Source of the DNA: Rosellinia necatrix
Taxonomy: Eukaryota > Ascomycota > Sordariomycetes > Xylariales > Xylariaceae
Length of the DNA: 64,000 nucleotides
Assembly: GCA_021209875.1 (NCBI GenBank)
Contig: JAGYVD010000002.1
Coordinates: 3,534,001 to 3,598,000 of the forward strand
Direction of reading: 5' to 3'
Every line of letters starts with the position of its first letter. Positions within the stretch are counted from its first letter, which is position 1. The translations under genes were made by a program, and so were the position numbers. The notes under the pieces were generated by a model, which searched no databases, had not been told where the DNA came from, and saw only the letters and a program-made list of their open reading frames with translations. This document shows, one piece after another, positions 45,216 through 54,305 of this stretch.

Positions 45216-45695
45216 TCATAGTCGGGAGGAATACAAAAGAATTCTCTCCGGGCGCGCCGGGTCGTCGACGGTGACAGGAGGCTCCACCCAATGCGTCGAA
45301 GTGATCTGGCGAGATGGGCACTGCAAACACCGTCCTACTTTCCAACATCGATACTTAGCTCGCGTTTCCCTCATCTGGATTGCTGTCTCGTAGTAGGTGG
45401 CCTTAGGCCCTCCATGCTTCCAACAATAGTACAGAATCCAGACCGCAACGGCTGTCCCAATGATGCACCCAATTATTGTTCCCACAAGCTCCCGCCCTCT
45501 CAGCGGTTTCTGCTGTGATTCATCGATGTAGCCATAGCCCAAATCGGCCGCATCTCTTGCCTGTATTGGGCGATGCCCGAAATGGAATGCGTGTACAACT
45601 ACTATCTCGATGGGCCAGCCCGTAGGCCAGAAGGGCGGCTGGTGTTGAGCGGGTGTAGCCGGTAGAAGGCTGTAATACGGTGGCATGACGAACAA
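45216..45695 (-). CDS. Hypothetical small single-span membrane protein (model tentative)
   Basis: A 159-aa frame of unrecognised family. The start MFVMPPYYSLLPATPAQHQPP is Pro/Tyr-rich. After a hydrophilic stretch comes one clear membrane segment, ELVGTIIGCIIGTAVAVWIL, followed by YYCWKHGG and a basic tail. That arrangement (Pro-rich outside, one span, short basic inside) is typical of small fungal membrane proteins. The part after ETAIQMRETR is less convincing and may be intron, with the true last exon further left. Splice sites were not resolved. Confidence 0.35.
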   Translation of the reverse strand: MFVMPPYYSLLPATPAQHQPPFWPTGWPIEIVVVHAFHFGHRPIQARDAADLGYGYIDESQQKPLRGRELVGTIIGCIIGTAVAVWILYYCWKHGGPKATYYETAIQMRETRAKYRCWKVGRCLQCPSRQITSTHWVEPPVTVDDPARPERILLYSSRL

Positions 45696-47278
45696 TGGGA
45701 TTTGGATGATCTTGATTGCCAGGTACGAAAGGTAGCGCGATATGTGTGCCAGACGAACGTTCCGATAGAATTAGAGAGTGTGTATATCGCCAACCAGGAA
45801 AGTGGCTTTCCTCCAACTTTAAAAGGGGAAGAATCCCTTCCTAGCCTGGTACCTTTGAGGGACCCCTAGTTTCCAAACATGCTGAAGCATGACGTTAAGT
45901 CGGCAGGTTTCACTTTATTGTGCATTCGAAAACTGGCTATAGTAAACGTATGTAATACCTGCTTCATAAGGCGAATGGCTTAGCTCCCGAACCTAGAGGC
46001 AACAATACCGAAGTCTATCTCTTGGCTGATACACTGTTAGATAGTTCTATACTTGCTAATTGCTTATTATTAGTAAACCGAGGCATTTGCTGCCATAGAT
46101 CACCCGAGTCGACATCCGAAAATCGCCAACGGTTGTTTTGTGAAAAAGGCATGCCCACCCCTGAATGTCCTTGTCCTGACAGACAAGCCTGACTATAGTG
46201 ATTTTTGAAGACTGGTAACCACCAGCAGCCTTGTGTATCCGATAATTCCGATCATTGTCTTAGGTATGATTAATTAAGTATTAAGATGTAGCTCCGACAT
46301 ACGTATCAACTCTAAATTGCATGGCCTATCAACGGACCAGGTTATGCCAACCCCCCGAACTATTAATAGGGCCATCAAGGGATTTGGATTAATAGAGGTT
46401 CATTTAGGTTACGTTGTTGCACCATAAAGTCTCGAAAAACTATGATAAGAGATTTCATTCAGGGTGGCTTGGTATCGTGTCCGTTGCAAGCATCGAGATA
46501 TTGGGCGGTCTATACGCGAGACCAACTAACTAGGTTCTTATACGACTTTGAAATATTATACTTGTATTATCAGTATTGATACAGAAGGGCTAGATGAGCC
46601 CATAATTTAGGTCGTTTAGAAGAAGAAAATTTAAACAGAACGTGGCCGCTACTATGAATAGCTAGGTAACCAAGCTCAGAGATATAGGCAGAAAACACCA
46701 CCGGGGACCTTGAAGGCCTTCCGTCGCCAAAAAGGGGACGCTCGATATCGATTACAGGAGATTGAAATGGCTTGGGTTTCTTGTTTCTTTCGCCATCCAG
46801 AGCATGTAAGACATATGCTACGACAACAACTAGACCTCGCATCGAACCAGAGTTGCAATCGCCCCAACTGAGCATAAGCTGCGTAGCCGATTGCTTTTCC
46901 TGCACTGCGGAGCGTCTATTTTCGGTATTAGGATCGACAGGAACGAGAAATGACGTCGGCCGGGAAGAGTCTAGCCACGTAACCGGGAGTGGTCGCGGTG
47001 GTCCCATTTAGCCTGCGAGATTGACTGCTTCCGCAAGTCGCTTTTGGAGAGCTCGCTCAGGGCTGAGCGGCCAACGCCACCGGCACCATCCAGGGTCCTC
47101 ATTCATATAAAGAGAGCCCGTAATTTCTGCCTGGAAGTTGATGCTAGGAAATAGATTATCGGAAAAGAACGAGAAGTACCAGTCAATCCATTCATCTACC
47201 GGCCGCCTACCACCTACTCGTCGACGTGTTTTTTTTATTTTTATTTATATATAACTATATTATATTCTACATCGCATA
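45696..47278. other. Long intergenic region
   Basis: No gene is supported. A 145-codon minus-strand frame at 46570-47007 (with LMLSWGDCNSGSMRGLVVVV) has no known domain and no supporting context. The last 60 bases before the secreted-protein gene are very AT-rich, with TATATATAA at 47246-47254. Confidence 0.45.
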
Positions 47279-47560
47279 ATGTTCCGCCAATTGCTCATCT
47301 TACTTACCCTTGTCACGCTCGGCATCACGACGCCCATTGGCCTGAATACCCCCAGAGCAGCAGCCTCCATGTGCCTGCGGGAAATCGGCGTCTACGACGT
47401 CTGCGACACGCTGCACTCGTTTACGCGATGCAGGGGCAACAGGCCTATGATGGTCTTCGACTGCAAACATGATCCTGCCCATTATTGTTCAATCCAGGAC
47501 GACAAGGGCAGCTGTAGCGGGCTGCTCCCGCCCCCTATGAACGGCACTCTTTATCATTAG
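47279..47560 (+). CDS. Small secreted cysteine-rich protein (candidate effector)
   Basis: 93 aa, single exon. Residues 1-18 form a clear signal peptide (MFRQLLILLTLVTLGITT), with cleavage likely near TPIG or a little later. The mature part of about 70 residues has six cysteines (in MCLRE, DVCDT, TRCRG, FDCKH, HYCSI, GSCSG), an even number fit for three disulfides, and ends LPPPMNGTLYH with one N-glycosylation site (NGT). Family is not recognised. Size, signal peptide and cysteine content are those of fungal effectors or small antimicrobial-type secreted proteins; no specific activity can be claimed. The TATA-like word lies only about 25-33 bases before the ATG, which would leave almost no leader. 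Confidence 0.65.
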   Translation: MFRQLLILLTLVTLGITTPIGLNTPRAAASMCLREIGVYDVCDTLHSFTRCRGNRPMMVFDCKHDPAHYCSIQDDKGSCSGLLPPPMNGTLYH

Positions 47561-49703
47561 CCGGCGCTCTCCGTTGACTCGGCTGCCGGTCTTCTCCAAC
47601 AAGCCCGGCAACGCATCTAGACTGGACTGGCAGGGGAGCGCGAGGCTGGTGCGACGACATGTTCCTCGCTATCAGTTATTGAGTTTGCATATGCGAGTTT
47701 GGTTTAGGTTTTGGGGCCCAGTACATTGTGTTGGTTTGCGTTATCATGCGGCGGCGGCGATGCATGAGGGCCAGGGCTGATTCCAGGAAAGGAAATACAG
47801 AACCGAGGACAGCCTAGGAAAGGGATCCTACGGCTCTACATGAGAGTCAATAGAGCCGCTTCATGCTGTATTCCAATACCAGCCAGTCGACAAAAGACCA
47901 TGCTTCTTGTTCTCGCCATTCGACAGAACTCTTTTAGATATCCTGAGTAGCTATGCTATAATGGCAGGTAGTCTCGGCGTGACGGTTTAGTAGCGTCGCG
48001 GTTGAGCAGTCAATGCACCGGAACATTATTGAATGCCGCCGAACGTATCTTGGTATCTACATCAAGAAGTAGGTGAGTACATACAGGTGTACGGCATACC
48101 TTAGTCCCGAGGTCATTACGTACGTATCAGTGTAAGCAAATATGTATCGCTATCTACCGCTTAGATAAACCAAGCGCAAGAATACCCCCATGATTAAGTA
48201 CAGAAACAAACTTGGTACTGTACTTCTCGGCCGCGAGCGAATACGAGATCGAGTTTTGGGTATCAAAGGAGAATCGACATTTATTATAGTTCTCGTTTGC
48301 GGTGTAGATTTCAAAGTGAGCTTCGCGCTCTTAAATACTACTTCATTCGTCGACGAAAGGCTATCCGGGAAGATGCATCCACGGGTTTTGGGGCGTTCTG
48401 AGATGGATATGGATAGATGGCTAGTACACCCGTTTAGGTACGACGGGGTATAATATAAGAGCAATCCTCAATCGGCAGTGGGGTTTTTTCCCCTGTGTCC
48501 AAAAAGATTCGCGTCCAGTGTAAGTGCTTATTAGTTCGAGCTACCTATGGTGACGACTGACAATGCAACTAACTACCTGGTGTAAGGTATCGCCAAGATT
48601 GAAACCCAGAGGCGCTACTGCACCGGATGGCTATTTTCCTGGCGTTGCGGCGGTTGCACAACTCTACAAACGACCCGACGGTGATTCAACGAACAGTGCC
48701 TGGGTAAACATTGCATTATATGAACGGAGGCGCACTACGAACGGCCGTAATAACTTCTCTCCCTCTAACAGGCACCGTGTACCCCCTTTGCCGGCTTCAC
48801 TTCGTACTATGAGAACGTGTAGTCCGGCGAGCCTCTCAGCTACCACTTGGTTCTTCAATCGTGCCGGATGCTCGTCTGCGAATGCCCATCAATGCGCCTG
48901 AGTATTAACTACTTCTTAGATAATTGAGTCTGGAGCGCCGTGCCGGTAGCTCTCGTCACCGCAGGTGTGAGGCACGGGCTCCGTTCGTTGGCCACTGTTC
49001 TCCATCGTCACCAGTGCGCAATGAAACGATGCTTTGATTTAGGGCTTGCGGCGACAAATTAGGCCTGCGGGTTATTGAGGGGGGGGGGAAATGCCACCTA
49101 CCGAAAGAGACGCTGCGAAGGGGCTGGGCTCCAAGCCGGCCCCCCTCCTCCCTCCCCCCCCCTCCATCCCTGCTCGTGGGCGGGAACGCTGCCCCTCATT
49201 GGCACTGGACGGCGACCCCCATCCCCTGGCGCCACGGCCGACACTGCTACTTGAGATCCAGGTCCCAGGTTGTCCCGGCAGGGCTCGGCAGGGGGCGTGA
49301 CGGCGGTCATTCGGCACATCTGGCAAGTCCCCTGACCGGTTCCTATTTGCAACCCGCCAACAGTCTTGCAGCTTCCTAGAACAGGTTGGTAGGATGCGGG
49401 CATCGTGAGAATGGCCGCCGCTAACATCATGGTTGGGCTCTGTCTCTCCACTCCGGACTCGACATCGCGAAGGGGTTGTGGTGAGCTGCGTGCGTGGACA
49501 CCCAACGTGAGGATGCATCGTTGCATCCAGAGACCCCTTACCACGAGGGCATAGCGCCTGAGCGGTTGGTGATATATATTAGCATTTACATTGATATTTA
49601 CATTATATGGTGACCGTAAGTTGATCCCCATCTTCCTCGGTTTCCTTGCTAGGTGCAGGCCATCCCCCGTACGATACGATATACCTGTTGTACAGGACGA
49701 AAG
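47561..49703. other. Long intergenic region
   Basis: Over 2 kb without a supported gene. Frames at 48190-48464 and 48563-48901 lack any recognisable content. A G9 run (49081-49089) and C-rich runs near 49140-49165 are low complexity; frames there (49072-49631) are artefacts of composition. Confidence 0.45.
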
Positions 49704-51360
49704 ATGCGGCCAACTGTCCTTGGGCTTCTCGCCGGCGTGGCGCTTGTAAGAATCTCGGCTCCTTTATGAATGAATGATGTTGACCTTTCCAGACTGCACC
49801 GGTCGTGCAGGAAAACCGGCCAGTACCCCAGCCGGCATATCCTCCAGTAGATCGCCGCCCAGTGCTGTTGAATCACACAAACTCAACCGTACCTTCTAAC
49901 AAGACGGCGCTGGTGACGGATGACATCTCAAGCTGCTCGACTACCTGGATGGCAATTCCAGATGTCACGATCGGGGCCGGCACTGATCGACGGAGGGGGT
50001 TTACCTCGGCCGTGAACAGCTTCTGTGACATGGCCAGCGGGAGAACTGTCGCGAGCCAGGATTACTTGTCCATGGCCACCGAGGTCTTCCTCAATGGGGG
50101 GATGAATCCTTCGAGCTACGGGCTCCTGGGTTACGTGTATTGTGAGTGAACACAGGCCTGCAAATCCTCGTCAGGGCCCCTAACGCGGATCACGCACGTA
50201 GTCGAGATTCATAACAAACTGAGCTCGACCCACACTGTTGATGGTAAGTCGACCAGAACTCCCGGTTATCGCTCGGACGCTCATGTTTGATAGCTGCCTC
50301 GTGCAAGAAGTATCTCGGGACGCTCTCCGCGGCAGGCGGCCAATGCTACGGCACCACCAATGGCGACACGAAGGGGGGCACGTACCAAGTCGGGACGAAC
50401 GGCGTGAGCTATCACGCGCTCGGGAACACGGTACCGCCGACACAGGATGCCCTGAACAAGCTCCTCCAAACCACCGTGCTGGCGGCGCAGAGCGTCAACA
50501 AAGGGTCCGGGGCCCCGCTCAACCCATGGCCTCTGGACTCGCTGAACAGCGTCCTCCCGACGTCCTGTCACAGCCACAACGACTACGACAACAGCATCCC
50601 GGTGTTCGGGGCGCTGAGCGCCGGTTGCATTGGCATGGAAGCCGACGTCTGGCTCTTCCAAGGCGATGTGATCCTCGGTCACATTCTTCCCACGATTGGG
50701 CGAACCTTGCGGGCGCAGTATGTCAATCCTCTGAAGGCCATTATCGACCACAACGGGGGGTCCGTGTATAAGTCCCGACCAGACCAGACGCTTGTTCTGC
50801 TCATCGACTTCAAGACGAGCGACACCGGCACACTAGACGCCGTCGTCAAGGCGCTGGACCCTCTTCGCCAAGCAGGATACCTGAGCAGACTGGAAGGCGG
50901 TGTGCCGGTTAGAAAGGCCGTCACGGTCGTGGCCAGCGGCAGCGCCCCGTTCGATCGGATCTCTACTGGGGATGGCGTCCCGAACCGGGATATCTTCTAC
51001 GATGCGAACCTCGGCGCTCTCGGCGGCACGACGTACACGGCGCAGAACTCCTACGTCGCATCGGCCGACTTCCAGGACGTTGTGGGAGAGGCCAAGACAG
51101 CGAGTCTGACCACTGCCCAGATGAATATTATTACCAACCACGTCAACCAAGCCCATGCGAAGGGGCTTGTTGCCCGATACTGTGAGTCTTGAACATACCG
51201 TATTTTTCTCTTTTTTTTTTTTGGGGGTTCTTGTTTGTGTCTAATGTCAGCTATAGGGAACCTACCCGGAGAATACCTGTGGGAACCTTTGGAGGCGTTG
51301 GGCGTAGATCTGCTCAACGCTGACAATTTGCCCAACACCGCTAGAATACCCCGGCTTTAG
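49704..51360 (+). CDS. Secreted Aim6-like PLC/GDPD-fold phosphodiesterase with extra N-terminal domain, five exons
   Basis: Exons 49704-49745, 49793-50141, 50202-50243, 50294-51181 and 51257-51360 join in phase to 474 aa. The first exon encodes most of a signal peptide (MRPTVLGLLAGVAL, cut probably after TA). Residues about 20-225 form a separate domain with FTSAVNSFCDMASG, FEIHNKLSSTHTVD, CKKYLGTLSAAGGQCYG and TNGDTKGGTYQVG; four cysteines suggest two disulfides. From about 235 the chain matches yeast Aim6 and the PLC-like phosphodiesterase fold: CHSHNDYDNSIPVFGAL (HSHNDY at 237-242), GCIGMEADVWLFQGDVILGH with the catalytic-type His, Glu, Asp and His, LVLLIDFKTSD, and a terminal LVARYWNLPGEY...GVDLLNADNL. 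Substrate is unknown. The last intron contains a T-run; the acceptor giving RYWNLP was preferred. Confidence 0.8.
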
Positions 51361-51849
51361 TTTACCTAGATAGCAGGTGGATGGATGGCGGAGGGAGGGT
51401 GGAATGACACGATGTAATGACATTTATGGATACTTAACTTTGAATTGAAACTTCTTGTATACCCCCCCTCCCCACCCCAATTTTGTAGACAATGGTTTTA
51501 TGTGCAATTATTCCGTTATCACTCGCGTCCTTGCATACTTTCGATGTCTACCTAGGGACCCCTATTGAGAGACTCATAAGGTATTCTTCGCCAATTGTGT
51601 ATTAACACGAGATTTGAACCGGGGTACTACATTATATTCGGTTCTCGGGAACCGAAACACCCCTCTCAGCCACATTGGAGAACTTACATCGGCGTAAGCA
51701 CTGTCTTGCATATCGGTAGCACAATATCACCATATTGGCTGAGCTCGTAAGTACTTGGTGACCATGTTCCGTTGCCGACGGTTCGTGGTCGCCTAGCGGC
51801 ACTGCTTTCCCTATCAGAAATCATCTAGTAGGGGAAAATAAATATTAAC

Positions 51850-51903
51850 AGAAAAGAGAGAGAAAAAAGAAAAAAGAAAAAGAAGAGAAAAAAGAAAGAA
51901 AAG
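51850..51903. repeat. Homopurine (A/G) tract
   Basis: Uninterrupted A and G over about 54 bases, continuing after one T to about 51924. Low-complexity, non-coding. Confidence 0.85.
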
Positions 51904-52404
51904 TGGAAAAGAAAGGGAAAAAGACGTCTCCGCTGCTAATCAGCTACCTAATGGTATTTATTGAAATGATAGAGCTTACGTCGGAAGCGAAACGATTCAT
52001 TCCAGGCGCCTCCGACACCCTGCATCAAAGTTTTGTAATCGAGTAACCTAAGTGAGTAAGTACTAAGTAATCAAAAGTCGGTGTTGGATCGTCCGCCCGT
52101 CCGGACTTGCTCGTCACTCCTCACTATACCGTAACCGTCCTTTTTCTTCTTTTCCCCTCTCCCGATTTCATTTTTCCAGGTCGGAACGTTTAGTGGACAC
52201 TTACCGAGCCAGGCACCTACCTACCTAGGTAGATAAACGTTAACCTAGCTGTGTTAGTAAGTATACCTATACGTACACCCACCTCTAGTGCCGAGAAGCC
52301 CGGGATGCAAATGCAGTGCTACGCTAGCCGCTGGCCGGGCCAGGATAAGTAAAGACTTATCTAGATGCGCACTTCGCCCTGACCAAAAAAAAGACCGGGA
52401 AAGG

Positions 52405-52474
52405 GAGATGCGAGACAGGTGCGCCTTGTTAGTAAGCCAACAAGTCCAATTTAACCACCTATCTCGCATTTCTC
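52405..52474. repeat. Imperfect inverted repeat in the 5' leader of the MFS gene
   Basis: Arm 52405-52420 (GAGATGCGAGACAGGT) and arm 52457-52474 are complementary apart from two extra bases and one mismatch, with a 36-base loop. It ends about 30 bases before the ATG at 52506. If transcribed it could form a stem in the leader. Confidence 0.6.
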
Positions 52475-52505
52475 TTTCTCCGCCCTTCCCTCCCCAAACA
52501 CCATC

Positions 52506-54095
52506 ATGGCCCTTGCGCCGCCGCCGCCGCCGCAAGCTTCGCAGTCCAGTCCGCAGCTGCTCTCGAAATCGGAACGGGACATGGAATCCTCAGGTAAGAG
52601 CAGTGGCGATGGTAGTGGTGGTATTGATGGTGTCGGCGGTTGTGGTGGAGGCGGCGATGGCGATAGCGATGGCGTTGGCGTTGGCGTTGGCGCTGGCGCT
52701 GGCGGCATCGGCGGCATCGGCGTCATGGACATCGCGGCCGCCAGCGCGCTCGAGCGCCGCCTGCGCCTCAAGGTCGACCTGCGGCTGTGCACGATCGCGG
52801 GGATCCTGTGCTCGCTGAACCTGCTGGACTCGGGCGTGATCAGCTCGGCGGCGGTGACGTCGCTGCCGGCGGACCTGGGGCTCACGGGGGACCGGTTCAG
52901 CATCGCCATCTTCATCTTCACCATCAGCTCCATCGCCTTCCAGCTGCCGTCGACGCTGGCCGTGCGCACCTTCGGCCCGCGCCTGTGGTTCTCCTTCGTC
53001 ACCTTCGCCTTCGGCGTCATCACCCTGTCCACCGCCTTCATCCGCACCTGGCGCCAGATGATCGCCCTGCGCGTCCTGCTCGGCGCCGCCATGAGCGGCA
53101 TCTACCCTGGCCTAACCTACCTCATCTCGGCCTGGTACCCGCGCCGGGAGCAGCAGACGCGCTTCGCCTTCCTGCAGGTCGGCGAGGTCGTCATCCTCGC
53201 TACCGGCGGCATCGTCAATTTCGGCCTCAATCAGCTCGACGGCCGGGGCGGGCTCGCCGGTTGGCGGTACATGTTCCTGGTACAGGGCCTTATCTCCGTC
53301 GTCATCGGCTTGGTGACCTACTTCTGGATGGTCGACTTCCCCGAGAACGCCCACCGCTCGTTCTGGTTCCTGACGCCCGACGAGCAGGAGCTCGCCGTGG
53401 CCCGCATCAACGCCGACCGAAAGGATGTCGAGGTTGAGGAGTTCGCCTGGGCCAAGGTCTTCGTGCACGCCAAGGACCCCAAGATCTACGGCTTCGCCGT
53501 CTTGTTCTTCCTGCTCAACCTCGTCTCGACGTCGCTGTCGTACTTTCTCCCCAGCATCCTCCAAGGCGGCCTCGGCTTCAGCGAGAACCAGGCCATTCTC
53601 CTGAACGCCCCGCCGTATTACTATGCCGTGATACCGGTCCTGCTCTCGTCCATCGTCGGCGACAAGTTCGGCGTCAGGGGCCCGGTGATCGTCTTCAACT
53701 GCGTCACTCTGATCAGCGGCTTTAGTCTGCTGGGCTTCGCGAAGCAGGACGCTGTGCGATACCTCGGCACCTTTCTTGCCACGGGCGCCTATGTCTCAAA
53801 CTGGGCTGCCCTGTCCGCGTACCAGGCAAACAACATCACGGGCCAGTGGAAGCGCGCTTTCACCGCAGCTGCCGTGACGGCCTTCAACGGGGCCGGTGGT
53901 ATCGCGGGTAGCTTCATCGTCCGGTACCAGGAGGCCCCCCTGTACACCACCGCAGTGTGGGTTTCCATCGGGTCGCACATTTTGATGATAGCCATCGTAG
54001 CCGTCTTTTCAATGTACTTCCACTTCTCCAATAAGCTTGCCGCGAGTGGTAAGATACTGCTTGAAGGGGTAGAGGGGTTCCGGTACACCCTTTAG
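52506..54095 (+). CDS. MFS transporter, allantoate/nicotinate permease (ACS) family, intronless
   Basis: A 529-aa carrier of the same family as the gene at 10809 but in one exon. After about 75 residues of Pro-rich then Gly/Asp/Ser-rich low complexity comes the conserved cytosolic lead-in ALERRLRLKVDLRLCTIAGI. The membrane part follows with SLNLLDSGVISSAAVTSLPA, ALRVLLGAAMSGIYPGLTYL, SAWYPRREQQTRFAF, GWRYMFLVQG, MVDFPENAHRSFWFL, ANNITGQWKRAF and a terminal VEGFRYTL. The usual DR(T/S)N of the first span is replaced by LDSGVIS. GC content is clearly higher than in most genes of the window. It ends 210 bases from the convergent ferric reductase gene. Substrate is unknown. Confidence 0.87.
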   Translation: MALAPPPPPQASQSSPQLLSKSERDMESSGKSSGDGSGGIDGVGGCGGGGDGDSDGVGVGVGAGAGGIGGIGVMDIAAASALERRLRLKVDLRLCTIAGILCSLNLLDSGVISSAAVTSLPADLGLTGDRFSIAIFIFTISSIAFQLPSTLAVRTFGPRLWFSFVTFAFGVITLSTAFIRTWRQMIALRVLLGAAMSGIYPGLTYLISAWYPRREQQTRFAFLQVGEVVILATGGIVNFGLNQLDGRGGLAGWRYMFLVQGLISVVIGLVTYFWMVDFPENAHRSFWFLTPDEQELAVARINADRKDVEVEEFAWAKVFVHAKDPKIYGFAVLFFLLNLVSTSLSYFLPSILQGGLGFSENQAILLNAPPYYYAVIPVLLSSIVGDKFGVRGPVIVFNCVTLISGFSLLGFAKQDAVRYLGTFLATGAYVSNWAALSAYQANNITGQWKRAFTAAAVTAFNGAGGIAGSFIVRYQEAPLYTTAVWVSIGSHILMIAIVAVFSMYFHFSNKLAASGKILLEGVEGFRYTL

Positions 54096-54305
54096 TCTCG
54101 TATAGAATACAACCCATAGATAGAGAGAAGACCCATTGCATTTGCTGTCTAGATGTTCTTGGTTTCTATTGCCGTCTATCTTGTTAATATGATTGTAAAT
54201 GCGTTAACCCTAACGATGCAAAGCGCCCCCTAAATTCAAATGGACATCCAAATAAGGCTCCAACGGCTGGGCTGCGAGTAATTGCGCCAAGACGGTAGTA
54301 ACCCC

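Larger units (their letters stand above)
51361..52505. other. Intergenic region with purine tract and hairpin-forming leader
   Basis: No gene. It contains a homopurine tract (51850-51903), a tRNA-like but non-folding stretch at about 51605-51680, a TACCTAGGTAG cluster at about 52219-52232, and an imperfect inverted repeat just before the MFS gene. Confidence 0.5.

Noticed and set aside
49072..49631. Pro/Gly-rich frames of 148 and 177 codons on the minus strand before the Aim6-like gene
   Set aside because: They arise around G and C homopolymers, mirror each other in overlapping frames and have no start or splice context.
51605..51680. tRNA-like stretch on the minus strand with a good A box (TGGCTGAGAGG) and B box (GGTTCAAATCT)
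   Set aside because: The T-stem does not pair, no acceptable acceptor stem forms at the right distance, and the middle is an unrelated perfect hairpin (51637-51656). At most it is a tRNA-derived relic.
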